Made by a program: the position numbers and the translations under genes
Shown: positions 48,703 through 56,670 of the stretch, piece after piece
Numbering within the stretch: position 1 is the first letter of the stretch
Layout: the number at the start of each line of letters is the position of its first letter
Notes under the pieces: model-generated
The model's database searches: none
What the model saw: only the letters and a program-made list of their open reading frames with translations
Told to the model about the DNA's origin: nothing
Origin: Acuticoccus sp. MNP-M23
GTDB taxonomy: Bacteria; Pseudomonadota; Alphaproteobacteria; Rhizobiales; Amorphaceae
Direction of reading: 5' to 3'
Assembly: GCF_031195445.1 (NCBI RefSeq)
Contig: NZ_CP133480.1
Location: 248,001-312,000, forward strand
DNA length: 64,000 nt

Positions 48703-49347
48703 TCAACCCGCCCGCGTGGCCAGAAGCTTGATGGCAAAGCCGCCCAGCACGGTGGCAAACAGCCAGTCGACCGTGCGGGTGGCAACCCTGCTGCGCTTCA
48801 GGAGCGCGGCAAGGCTGCCGGCAAACGCGATCATCGTCAGGGTGATCGGCGTGGCGACGACAACGAACATCACCCCCAGGAAGAGTAGTTTCGGCGCAGC
48901 GTCCGGGTCGGACGGGGAGACGAACTGGGGCAGGAACGTGATGAAGAAGACGATGATCTTGGGATTGAGAAGGTTGATCAGGAGGCCCTTGGCATAGACC
49001 TTCAACAGCGAGCCCGGCGCCTTTTCGCCTGCTGACAGGTGAAACGACGATCCGTTGCGGATGGCATCCACCGCCAGCCACAAGAGGTAGAGCGCTCCGA
49101 CGACCTTGAGGACGGTAAAGGCCGTTGCCGAGGCGAGCAGCAGCGCCGAAAGACCCACCGCCACAAACACCGTGTGGCACACCAGCCCGGTGGCCGCTCC
49201 GGCATAGGCGGCAACGCCGGCAAGGCGGGAGCGGCTGACGGTCTGTGACAGGAACAACGTCATGTCAGGCCCCGGCGTGAGCGTCAGCGCAATAACGGCG
49301 GCCGTGTAGGCCAGCAAGACCGGCGTCTCAGGGATGAAGTCGAGCAT
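48703..49347 (-). CDS. LysE/RhtB family amino-acid exporter
   Basis: A 214-residue inner-membrane exporter. The family signature is LTPGPDMTLFLSQTVSRSR near the N-terminus, and AGAATGLVCH, LYLLWLAVDA and LLINLLNPKIIVFF follow, with six predicted helices. Members export amino acids or homoserine lactone-like compounds. The start at 49347 gives the normal MLDFIPETPVLLAY N-terminus; a longer frame upstream is not supported. Confidence 0.92.
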   Translation of the reverse strand: MLDFIPETPVLLAYTAAVIALTLTPGPDMTLFLSQTVSRSRLAGVAAYAGAATGLVCHTVFVAVGLSALLLASATAFTVLKVVGALYLLWLAVDAIRNGSSFHLSAGEKAPGSLLKVYAKGLLINLLNPKIIVFFITFLPQFVSPSDPDAAPKLLFLGVMFVVVATPITLTMIAFAGSLAALLKRSRVATRTVDWLFATVLGGFAIKLLATRAG

Positions 49348-49435
49348 CGGTCGGGCACCTCGGGCTTGTGGCGCCCCCGCATTGCCCGACCCTGCGACCC
49401 CGCACAAGACCCATTTGTTAGCCGGGTCTGCGCTG

Positions 49436-49840
49436 TCAGGCGGCGACGAATCGCTCGAAATCCGACGGCCATTCTGGCGCCTCGTCGGCGCGCAGCATTG
49501 CGACGGCCTTCAAAGTTTCGACCAAGGCGGCCGGGTCCACCGGCTTGCGCAGCAGGCCGATGGCATAGTCGGTGTAGTCGAGCGCGAGGTCGCGCTGGCC
49601 TGACATGAAGATTGCAGTCGCGCCATGGTCTTTCACCAGCGATGCAGCGATGTCCGGTCCGGTGCGGCCGTCCGCCAGGTCGATATCGACGAGGGCGCAC
49701 TCGCACCCCTTGCCTGAAACGAGCTTCATGGCGTCAGCGGCAGTATTCGCGGGGCCCAGAACGTCGAATCCGGCGTCCTCAAGCTCCTCAACCACCATCA
49801 TCGCGACAAGCGCATTGTCTTCCACCACCAGAACTCGCAT
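49436..49840 (-). CDS. single-domain response regulator (CheY-like)
   Basis: A 134-residue lone receiver domain. Acidic pocket residues follow MRVLVVEDN, the phospho-acceptor is Asp52 (ALVDIDLADG), and the conserved lysine is in GLLRKPVD. There is no output domain. It is 63 bp downstream of the HWE kinase gene on the same strand, so it is probably phosphorylated by that kinase or passes phosphate on as a shuttle. The short C-terminal tail (EWPSDFERFVAA) may dock a partner. Confidence 0.9.
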   Translation of the reverse strand: MRVLVVEDNALVAMMVVEELEDAGFDVLGPANTAADAMKLVSGKGCECALVDIDLADGRTGPDIAASLVKDHGATAIFMSGQRDLALDYTDYAIGLLRKPVDPAALVETLKAVAMLRADEAPEWPSDFERFVAA

Positions 49841-49903
49841 CGATCCCCACCTCTCAAGATGGTTTAACGCGCGACGGCTCGGGTCTGTTGCCAACTTTAT
49901 CGC

Positions 49904-50920
49904 TTATGACGAATTTGCAATCGAAACGCGCATCGCAAAGAACAGTCCATCAGAGCGATAGTCGAAGCTGGTATTTCCGGCGAGCGCCGCCACCGCGGAG
50001 CGAATGAATCGAACCCCGTAACCATCTTTCTCTGGTGCGATGATTTTGTTTCCGGTTGTTTCTTCCCACTGCAAATCAATGAACGTCGAATCGACCGGGT
50101 CTTGCTGCCAGGTAATCTTTACGGTGCCACCGCCCTTGGACAGTGCCCCGTACTTCACCGCGTTGGTGGCAAGCTCGTTCAGGACAAGCGCCAGTGACAA
50201 GGCATGTTCCCGGTCGATCGCCACCGCATCGCCTTCGATGACAATATGCCCCTCGTCGCCGGTGTAGGGGGCGACGATGGCACCGACCAGCTCCCGCAGC
50301 ACGGGCTCGGCCCTGTCTGCATCGAACAAAAGCTCATGAACCTTGGACAAGGCGCGCAATCGGCCTGAGAATTTTTCGGAGAAATCGTCCAGCGTTTCGC
50401 TCTGCCGCATCGTCATGCGGTAGATTGCGTGGAAGGTGGCGACCGTGTTCTTCACCCTGTGGTTCAGCTCACGCCGCAGTTCGAGCTGCAATTCCAGGTG
50501 GTCACGCATCTCCAGCTGCTTGCGCCGGGTGCGCGTGGCATTGAGCACCGCGGTGCGAAATTCGAGCGGACGGACCGGCCGGTGCAAAATGGTGACAATG
50601 CCGTCGGCCAGAAGGCCGGAGAGCCGCGCGGTGACGGCGGCCGCCTCCTGATCGCCGTCGAGCAGGAGAACCATTGCAAAGCGTGACCATGCAGGCTGCC
50701 GGGTGATCACCGCATCCAGCGTTTCCAGCAATTCCTCCGTGAGGCCCTCCTGCGTGCACACGAGGACGGTTCCGGCCTGAAACAGGCGCGGGTCAGCACC
50801 GCCGTCCATCTCGGCCGAAGCGATGCCGTCCTGTGCAAGCACCTTGGCGATCATCTGCGCATCGTTGCGGATGGGCGCGCGGATCAGAAACAGGATGGAG
50901 GCGTCTGCAAGGTCACTCAT
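49904..50920 (-). CDS. HWE/HisKA_2 family sensor histidine kinase with receiver-like N-terminus
   Basis: A 338-residue soluble kinase. Residues 1-130 resemble a degenerate receiver or ANTAR-type sensor domain (ILFLIRAPIRN, VLVCTQEGL, ILHRPVRPLEF) but lack a clear phospho-acceptor aspartate. The dimerisation box is LRRELNHRVKNTV with His154, and the HATPase domain has LVLNELATNAVKYG and the glycine motif region EKDGYGVRFIRS. No membrane segment. It starts 16 bp after the kaiC stop, indicating co-transcription, and precedes the lone receiver. KaiC-linked HWE kinases occur in other alphaproteobacteria. Confidence 0.9.
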   Translation of the reverse strand: MSDLADASILFLIRAPIRNDAQMIAKVLAQDGIASAEMDGGADPRLFQAGTVLVCTQEGLTEELLETLDAVITRQPAWSRFAMVLLLDGDQEAAAVTARLSGLLADGIVTILHRPVRPLEFRTAVLNATRTRRKQLEMRDHLELQLELRRELNHRVKNTVATFHAIYRMTMRQSETLDDFSEKFSGRLRALSKVHELLFDADRAEPVLRELVGAIVAPYTGDEGHIVIEGDAVAIDREHALSLALVLNELATNAVKYGALSKGGGTVKITWQQDPVDSTFIDLQWEETTGNKIIAPEKDGYGVRFIRSAVAALAGNTSFDYRSDGLFFAMRVSIANSS

Positions 50921-50936
50921 GCCCGCTGGCTGTTCA

Positions 50937-52391
50937 TCATTGCAGAACTGCGGAGCCGTCGGTCGGCGGCGGCGGATTGAACGAATCAATCCGCACACCC
51001 TTGCCGTCGATGATCAGCTCGCGCACTTTCAGGTCATGCGGCCCGTGGCGCTTTTTCACCACCGTCACCGTCCGGCGGATTATGCCCGGTGCCTCTGCCA
51101 TCCGCAAAAGCAGAACCGAATCGCCGAGATAGCTGACATCGAGGTCGGACGACTGCTCATGGCCGAGCAGACCGTGCTGCGCCACGATCAGGATCGTGAG
51201 AACACCGCGCCGCGCGATGTACTTCAGCAGGGAATGCATCTGGATGACCGCTTCCGCGCTTTCCGGCAGCGAGCTCAGATAGCCGGTGAAGCTGTCGATG
51301 ACGATGACGCCCACCTTGAGATCGTCGATTGCCTTGCGCGCGATGGAGGCAAACTCGCCCGGCGAGACCTCTGTCGGCGTGAAGTCGCGCAGGAGGAGTT
51401 TGCCGGAGTCATGATATTGCCGCAGCTCGATGCCGAGACCTTCGCAGCGGCGGAAAAACGTCTCCCGCCGTTCCTCGAACAGGAACATGCCAACGGTTTC
51501 GCCCCGCTTCAGTGCAGCCTCCACATAGAGCGAGGCAAGGGTCGACTTGCCGGTGCCCGACTGGCCGACAAACAGCGACGTGGTGCCCGGATCAAGCCCG
51601 CCGCCCAGCATCGTGTCCAGTTCCGCAATACCGGACCGGACGAGATTGTCGCTGAGCCCCTGCTCGTAGCCGAGGGTCGGCACGATCCGCGGGTAGACGG
51701 TAACGCCCGCCTCCTCGCGAATGCTCATGTCGTGGTAGCCGTCGGCAATGGGCGTTCCGCGCATCTTCTTGATCTCGATGCGCCGGCGCGCCGAGCCATA
51801 TTGCGGCAGATTCTTTTCGAGGCGGATCAAGCCGTGCGCGATATTTTCCAGCTGGTTGTCGGAAAGGTCGTCCTGGTTGTGCTCGGTGTCGATCAGAAGC
51901 GCCGCGGTGTCCTCGTCGGCAAGGAAGTTCTTGAAGCCGAGCACCTCCCGGCGGAAGCGGTCCTTGTCGGACGCGAGAAGGCGCACTTCCAGCAGCGAAT
52001 CGTAGACGACCCGGTGCGGATTGAGCGTTCGCACCAGCTTTTCCACCGCATCACGGGTCCGGTCGAGCCGAAGGTCCGAGGTCTGGAAGATCGTCTGCTC
52101 GGTATACTCGGACGCCGCATCGCCGCTGATGAGCGACTGGATGGTGATCCCTTCGAGATCCCACCCGTGCGACCGCGCGATCTGCCGCAGTTCCTGTTCC
52201 GACTGGGAGAGCGAAACGTAGAGCACAGATTCGCCGTTGGCGACGCCCTCACGCAGGAACTGAAGCGCCAGCGTGGTCTTGCCGGTACCGGCAGCACCGC
52301 GCAGCAGATAAAGGTGCGCGCCCGGCAGGCCGCCCCCCATGATGCTGTCGAGGCCGGGCACACCGGTCTTGATTCGGGTATCGTTGTCCAA
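50937..52391 (-). CDS. KaiC-like double-domain ATPase
   Basis: A 484-residue protein with two RecA-like KaiC domains. Walker A motifs are GAAGTGKT (32-39) and GQSGTGKS (276-283). The C-terminal domain keeps the catalytic glutamate pair (Glu306-Glu307), but the N-terminal domain has Ser62-Gln63 where clock KaiC has Glu-Glu. The autophosphorylation site reads Ser420-Tyr421 instead of Ser-Thr. No kaiA or kaiB is in the window. The neighbours are an HWE kinase and receiver downstream and a complete Rsb module upstream, suggesting that it serves as a signalling switch rather than as a circadian clock. Confidence 0.93.
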   Translation of the reverse strand: MDNDTRIKTGVPGLDSIMGGGLPGAHLYLLRGAAGTGKTTLALQFLREGVANGESVLYVSLSQSEQELRQIARSHGWDLEGITIQSLISGDAASEYTEQTIFQTSDLRLDRTRDAVEKLVRTLNPHRVVYDSLLEVRLLASDKDRFRREVLGFKNFLADEDTAALLIDTEHNQDDLSDNQLENIAHGLIRLEKNLPQYGSARRRIEIKKMRGTPIADGYHDMSIREEAGVTVYPRIVPTLGYEQGLSDNLVRSGIAELDTMLGGGLDPGTTSLFVGQSGTGKSTLASLYVEAALKRGETVGMFLFEERRETFFRRCEGLGIELRQYHDSGKLLLRDFTPTEVSPGEFASIARKAIDDLKVGVIVIDSFTGYLSSLPESAEAVIQMHSLLKYIARRGVLTILIVAQHGLLGHEQSSDLDVSYLGDSVLLLRMAEAPGIIRRTVTVVKKRHGPHDLKVRELIIDGKGVRIDSFNPPPPTDGSAVLQ

Positions 52392-52557
52392 GGCCTGAAG
52401 CTCCGTTGTTCGTTCTCACCAGGGAACCACCGGGCGCAGTTTCCCTCGGGTAGACCGCTTCAAACTCGAACCATCTCGCCCCAATTACGAAGAGGGCCGT
52501 GCGCAAGAAAGTTCCGATTTCGGGAAATCCTGCAGAGAGGCTGAGAAAAATATCGGT
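52392..52557. promoter_or_regulatory. leader between kinase and kaiC, possible internal promoter
   Basis: A 166-bp gap in an otherwise tightly packed operon. On the minus strand it contains GGGAA...TTCCC inverted arms, but no promoter that I can state with confidence. It may allow kaiC to be expressed separately from the Rsb genes. Confidence 0.3.
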
Positions 52558-53712
52558 CTAGTCCGTTCCGGCCGATGCGAACATAATCCGTACCCGAAAA
52601 CCATCATCGGAATCCACGGTGATGCGCCCCGAATGTCGCGACGCCATGGCGCGGATCATCCGCCAGCCGAGTGAGTTGGAGCGTTCCGGCCGTTCCACGC
52701 CCGGCGGAAGCCCCGGTCCGTCGTCCCACACCTCCAGGGTGAAGGCGTCGGGCATCTCGTGGTCCGGCTCGGTCACGACCTTGATCCTGACGGTGCCTTC
52801 GTCGCGGTCATTGAAAGCGTGCTTCATGGCATTGGTCATGAGTTCGGCCAGAATGAGGCCGAGATCCACCGCAACGCCAGCCGCCAGCGGCAGGTCATCG
52901 CCCTCGACGCTGACGTTGATTGTCTTGGCAGTGCCGCTGAATGCTGCGGCCGAGCGGTCCGCAACGTTGCGCAGGAATGGCAGGATGCTGACCTGCTTGC
53001 CGTCCTCGGCGCGTTCCAGCTGCTCGTGGACCGCGAGGATCGCCTGCATCCGCAATCCGAGTTCGGACAAGGCGTCCTTGGTTTCCGCGTGGGTCGCCGC
53101 ATTTTGCGACAGCCGCACGAGGCTGCCGATCAGTGCCAGATTGTTGCGGGTGCGATGGTGCACCTCGCGGATCAGGAGATCGCGTTCCTGCAAGGCCAGC
53201 ATCAGCTCGCGATTCTGCTGGACCAGCGCTTCAGTCGGGTCCGCCTTGTTGAGGCTGGCAAGGCTGTCGGTTGCCGCGCTGACCAGCGCCGAGAGCTCGT
53301 TGCCCTTGTTTGCGGACTGGAAGGTGACGTCAATCTCGGTCCCGTCGGCGGTGCTGTGAATCTCGAACGTATCTGCGATCCGGTGGGCGCCCCGCAGGCC
53401 GAGGCCAAGGCCCGTCGCACTTGGCGCGGCAACACCGCTCAGCACGTCTTCAAGATGCTGCACGCCGGGCCCGGTGTCGCTGACCGTCACGAGCAAGGCC
53501 ACGAAATGGTTCTTTTCCACCAGCGCAAGAACCACCCGCCCGCCGCCGCCATGGACGATCGCGTTGCGGGCAAGTTCGAGCATCGCCGTCACGATCCGCG
53601 TCTGACTGAACGTCGCAAAGCCCAGAACCTCGGTCACGGCGCGCCCGACCTGGCGCACGCGCGGAATATCCTTGTCCGATTCCAGCCTTATCGTGATCAG
53701 TCGCGTGGGCAT
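52558..53712 (-). CDS. dual-ATPase sensor histidine kinase (RsbT-like + HisKA_2)
   Basis: A 384-residue soluble protein. Residues 1-135 are a complete anti-sigma-type GHKL domain (MLELARNAIVHGGGG, SDTGPGV and GLGLGLRGAHRI). After a linker come the HisKA_2 box LLIREVHHRTRNNL (His185/186) and a second GHKL domain (LILAELMTNAMKHAF and WDDGPGLPPG). It combines a switch-protein kinase with a histidine kinase. It starts 6 bp after the PP2C gene and so belongs to the Rsb operon. It could link stressosome release to the HWE/receiver phosphorelay downstream. Confidence 0.88.
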   Translation of the reverse strand: MPTRLITIRLESDKDIPRVRQVGRAVTEVLGFATFSQTRIVTAMLELARNAIVHGGGGRVVLALVEKNHFVALLVTVSDTGPGVQHLEDVLSGVAAPSATGLGLGLRGAHRIADTFEIHSTADGTEIDVTFQSANKGNELSALVSAATDSLASLNKADPTEALVQQNRELMLALQERDLLIREVHHRTRNNLALIGSLVRLSQNAATHAETKDALSELGLRMQAILAVHEQLERAEDGKQVSILPFLRNVADRSAAAFSGTAKTINVSVEGDDLPLAAGVAVDLGLILAELMTNAMKHAFNDRDEGTVRIKVVTEPDHEMPDAFTLEVWDDGPGLPPGVERPERSNSLGWRMIRAMASRHSGRITVDSDDGFRVRIMFASAGTD

Positions 53713-53718
53713 CCGGGG

Positions 53719-54741
53719 TCAGTCGCCTGCTGTCTTTTGTGCTGCGCGTTTCGCAACCATGATGCATGCATCGTCTGAGCCGCGCTCGTATTCGCCGATG
53801 ATGGCAGCCGCAATGGTGAGCGGGCGGCGAAACATCAGTTCAGGCCGGTCGGCGAGGTTGCGCAGTGTCCGCACGCCATCGGAGTGGAGGATCAGCACGT
53901 CTCCGGCGCCGAACGCCACGGTCTCCTCGTGCACGCTCGAGCGCTGGGGTGCGCCAAGGCGCCCGTCGCGCGAGGCCAGGCGGCGGATTGGCGTGCGCAC
54001 GGCGCACACCAGGCCGCTGATGTTGCCAACCCCGGCGTAGGTGAGGGTCTCGCCTTCATTGTCCACCGCCGCGGCCATCGCCACCGCGCCGCGGGTGTCG
54101 GTGATCGCTTCGGAGACCCTCGCCAGAAGTACCTGCGGAGACCCTTCACCCCGTTCGAAGGCTGCCATTGCGCCTTCAGCCGCGCGCATCGCTTCGGGAC
54201 CATGACCAAGGCCGTCACAGACCAGAATGTCGGTGGCCGAACCCCGCGGGCGGACGGACCAGCCGTCCCCGCAAACCGCCTGGCCGGGGTGGTTCAGCGT
54301 TAGAACGGCGACATCCAGCGGACGGGCGGTGTAGGCCTCACCACGGGCGCGGATCTGCGCGGTGATGATGGTCCCCTCCCCGGCACGGGTGAGAATGTCG
54401 AGGTCATCGGACTGGCGTTCGATGGCGCCGAGCCCGATGCCGGCCGAGCCGCCGGTGGAGACACCGTCGGTCATCATCCGGTCGATGTTCTCGATGCCGT
54501 TGCCCTTGTCGATGGCGACGATGGCAAGCGTCCGAGGCCCGGCCCATGCTGCCGGGCTCACCAGAAGGCGGCCGCCGCCGGCATGGCGGACCATGTTGGT
54601 CGCAACTTCGGTGGTGACGATGGCGGCGCGTTCTGCGTCCGAGGCATCGAGCCCGAGGTCGAGCGCGACGGCGCGGGTGCGGCGCCGCGCCTCCATGACC
54701 GCACTCTTCTCCTTGACGTCAAACCAAGCGCCCAAACGCAT
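53719..54741 (-). CDS. RsbT-like ATPase fused to SpoIIE/RsbX-type PP2C phosphatase
   Basis: A 340-residue fusion. Residues 1-130 are an RsbT/RsbW-type GHKL domain (TTEVATNMVRHAGGG, DKGNGI and GIGLGAIERQ). Residues 140-340 are a PP2C domain related to RsbX, with metal-binding VCDGLGHGPEA and LILHSDGVRTL. In Bacillus the separate RsbX dephosphorylates stressosome proteins to reset the system. The fused ATPase domain suggests docking or feedback control. Its ATG shares one base with the rsbT stop. Confidence 0.9.
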   Translation of the reverse strand: MRLGAWFDVKEKSAVMEARRRTRAVALDLGLDASDAERAAIVTTEVATNMVRHAGGGRLLVSPAAWAGPRTLAIVAIDKGNGIENIDRMMTDGVSTGGSAGIGLGAIERQSDDLDILTRAGEGTIITAQIRARGEAYTARPLDVAVLTLNHPGQAVCGDGWSVRPRGSATDILVCDGLGHGPEAMRAAEGAMAAFERGEGSPQVLLARVSEAITDTRGAVAMAAAVDNEGETLTYAGVGNISGLVCAVRTPIRRLASRDGRLGAPQRSSVHEETVAFGAGDVLILHSDGVRTLRNLADRPELMFRRPLTIAAAIIGEYERGSDDACIMVAKRAAQKTAGD

Positions 54742-55151
54742 TATGGAATCCCGACCATTGTTACCGTCGTTCCCTGGCCGGCCACACTGTCCAGCGAAAA
54801 ACTCTCGACCAGCCGTCTGGCGCCACCAAGGCCGCGCCCCATGCTGCCCGCGGTGCTGTAGCCGTCTTCCATGGCACGGTCGACGTTCGCAATCCCCGGC
54901 CCGCGGTCGGTGCAGACAATCATCACACGCGGCTTGGCGCTGTCGACATATACGGTCAACGTGCCGCCACCGCCATGCATGACAGCGTTCCGGGCAATCT
55001 CGCTGACGGCGGTGACGAATCTCGTCTTCCGGCTCGCACGCGAGCCCAGAGTGTCCATGGCGTTGGAAACCGACTTGCGGGCACGCGCCACGTCCCGGTC
55101 CGTCTCAAGCGGGATCGATCCGAACAGAACGCCGGCCGGCTGCGCGGTCAC
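54741..55151 (-). CDS. rsbT: stressosome switch kinase RsbT
   Basis: A 136-residue anti-sigma-like serine/threonine kinase. ATP-binding boxes are SEIARNAVMHGGGG, CTDRGPGI and MGRGLGGARRLV. In Bacillus, RsbT phosphorylates RsbR and RsbS on the stressosome, is then released and activates a downstream partner. It overlaps rsbS by 4 bp (ATGA). No RsbU or sigma-B homologue is in the window, so the partner it activates here is not the classical one. Confidence 0.93.
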   Translation of the reverse strand: MTAQPAGVLFGSIPLETDRDVARARKSVSNAMDTLGSRASRKTRFVTAVSEIARNAVMHGGGGTLTVYVDSAKPRVMIVCTDRGPGIANVDRAMEDGYSTAGSMGRGLGGARRLVESFSLDSVAGQGTTVTMVGIP

Positions 55152-55504
55152 TGCTCGGAACGAAGATGTTGCATCGCGTGGTTGACGGAAAGGGCGGTGC
55201 GCATGTCACCAAGGTTCATCCCGAGTTCCACCAGCGTCATCGCAACGGCCGGCCGCATCCCCACCACATAGGGAACGGCTGCCAGAATTTTTGCAACCTT
55301 CGCCAGCTGCCCCAGGATGCGGCCGACAAATGTGTCGACAACGTCCAGACCGGAAATGTCGATGATGACGCCGCGCGCGTTCATGCGGACGATGTCTTCG
55401 GACAGGCGGTCCTGCAGGTCGGTGATGTCGGTATCGGTGATATCGTCGTGGATCGAAACGAGAAGGATCTCTTCGACCACGAAGATCGAATATGCCTCAG
55501 CCAT
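55148..55504 (-). CDS. rsbS: stressosome STAS protein RsbS
   Basis: A 118-residue single STAS domain. The phosphorylatable loop is IIDISGLDVVDTFV with Ser51 at the position of Bacillus RsbS Ser59. It forms the inner shell of the stressosome with RsbR. The start at 55504 overlaps the rsbR end by 8 bp. A longer frame upstream is inside rsbR and is rejected. Confidence 0.93.
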   Translation of the reverse strand: MAEAYSIFVVEEILLVSIHDDITDTDITDLQDRLSEDIVRMNARGVIIDISGLDVVDTFVGRILGQLAKVAKILAAVPYVVGMRPAVAMTLVELGMNLGDMRTALSVNHAMQHLRSEQ

Positions 55505-56390
55505 TGCGCGGTTTGCCGAGCTTCGGACCATCCACGACGGTGAGCCCGCTGCGGCCGAAGGCGTAGAGCAGCGCGCCCTGGATGCTGGGCCGGGTGACGA
55601 TGTCGTCCACCTCCACGCCCAGCTGCACCATGGTCTGTGCAATGCGCGGGCTGATGCCGCTGATGATGCACTCCGCGCCCATCAGGCGAACCGCAGACGC
55701 CGTGCGCAACAGATGCTGGGCCACCTGGGTGTCCACCGTCTGCACGCCGGTAATGTCGACAATCACCATCGCGGCCTGATGCCGAACGATGGATTCCAGA
55801 AGGTTCTCCATCACGTCCTGGGCACGGCCGGAATCGAGCGTCCCGATCAGCGGGAGTGTCAAGATGCCGTCCCACAGCTGGATGACCGGGGTGGACAGCT
55901 CCATCAGCTCCGCCTGCTGGCGGCGGATGATCGCCTCGCGGCCGGTCACGAACACCTCGGTCGTGTGGAGCGCAAACGCGTCGATTACCCGCGAATAAAG
56001 GGTGATCTGCTCGGTCAGCTCCACCGGGTCGTCGGCGTAGGTCCCCTTCAGCCGCTCGAAGATGGGCCGCTTCAGCGCCAGCACGAACGAGGCCATCTCC
56101 GTCGGCGTGACACCGCGGTCGATCCGCTCGTTGGTGATGGATTCGAGATCCCGCCGGAGGTCGGCCCAGTCTTCGTCGTTGAAATCAAGCTGTGCGCCCG
56201 ACGCTGCGCGTTTGATGCCGTTGGCAATGGCGCGCAGGAGATGACCCGTCTGCTGCCGGCCCTCGGCCTCGGAAAACAGATCAGCGCGGCGAACGCCTTC
56301 GTCCTTCTGGGTATCGATCCAATCCGTCAGCACGGCATCGAACTGGTCGCTCAGAAGCCGGGAGGCCTCGCGGATAGCGCTAGAATTCAT
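55497..56390 (-). CDS. rsbR: stressosome co-antagonist RsbR
   Basis: A 297-residue protein. The helical N-terminal region (about 1-160, RsbRD-type) would protrude as a sensor turret, and the C-terminal STAS domain forms the core. The phosphorylation loop is IVDITGVQTVDT with Thr214, equivalent to Thr205 of Bacillus RsbRA; a second candidate threonine is Thr184 in LPLIGTLD. No globin or PAS sensor is apparent, so the signal is unknown. First gene of the array. An 18-bp inverted repeat lies 85 bp upstream. Confidence 0.93.
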   Translation of the reverse strand: MNSSAIREASRLLSDQFDAVLTDWIDTQKDEGVRRADLFSEAEGRQQTGHLLRAIANGIKRAASGAQLDFNDEDWADLRRDLESITNERIDRGVTPTEMASFVLALKRPIFERLKGTYADDPVELTEQITLYSRVIDAFALHTTEVFVTGREAIIRRQQAELMELSTPVIQLWDGILTLPLIGTLDSGRAQDVMENLLESIVRHQAAMVIVDITGVQTVDTQVAQHLLRTASAVRLMGAECIISGISPRIAQTMVQLGVEVDDIVTRPSIQGALLYAFGRSGLTVVDGPKLGKPRNG

Positions 56391-56474
56391 AAGTCCTCAA
56401 CCATTGGCTCCCACTTCCAACGCAACGAAAAGAAAGTGCAATGGAGCTCATCACTGGAAGGTGTTGAAGCCTGA

Positions 56475-56492
56475 GTTGCATCCAAATGCAAC
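56475..56492. promoter_or_regulatory. inverted repeat upstream of rsbR
   Basis: GTTGCAT and ATGCAAC are perfect 7-bp arms around CCAA. It lies 85 bp upstream of rsbR in a 280-bp intergenic region (56391-56670) that is visibly richer in A+T than the genes. It looks like a dimer-binding operator. I found no other gene or clear GGAAC/CGTT general-stress promoter in this region. Confidence 0.45.
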
Positions 56493-56670
56493 GCAAACCG
56501 TATGCTTCACACCGCAAATATCGCGCACGTCTGATATGACTCATCATCAAAGCGGCCAGCTTTTTAATTTAGATAAAAGACCAACTGGCCGGTAGAAATT
56601 CCTAATGCAGGGCCGGTATTTTGCGAATGGACGCGGGTAGCGCGAGATGGTCACCGCTCCGGCCGCTCCT

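Noticed and set aside
50937-52391. A circadian clock locus
   Set aside because: No kaiA or kaiB is present and key clock residues of KaiC differ.
56391-56670. EcfG-type general stress promoter (GGAAC-N16/17-CGTT) upstream of rsbR
   Set aside because: No pair of elements with acceptable spacing was found on the minus strand.
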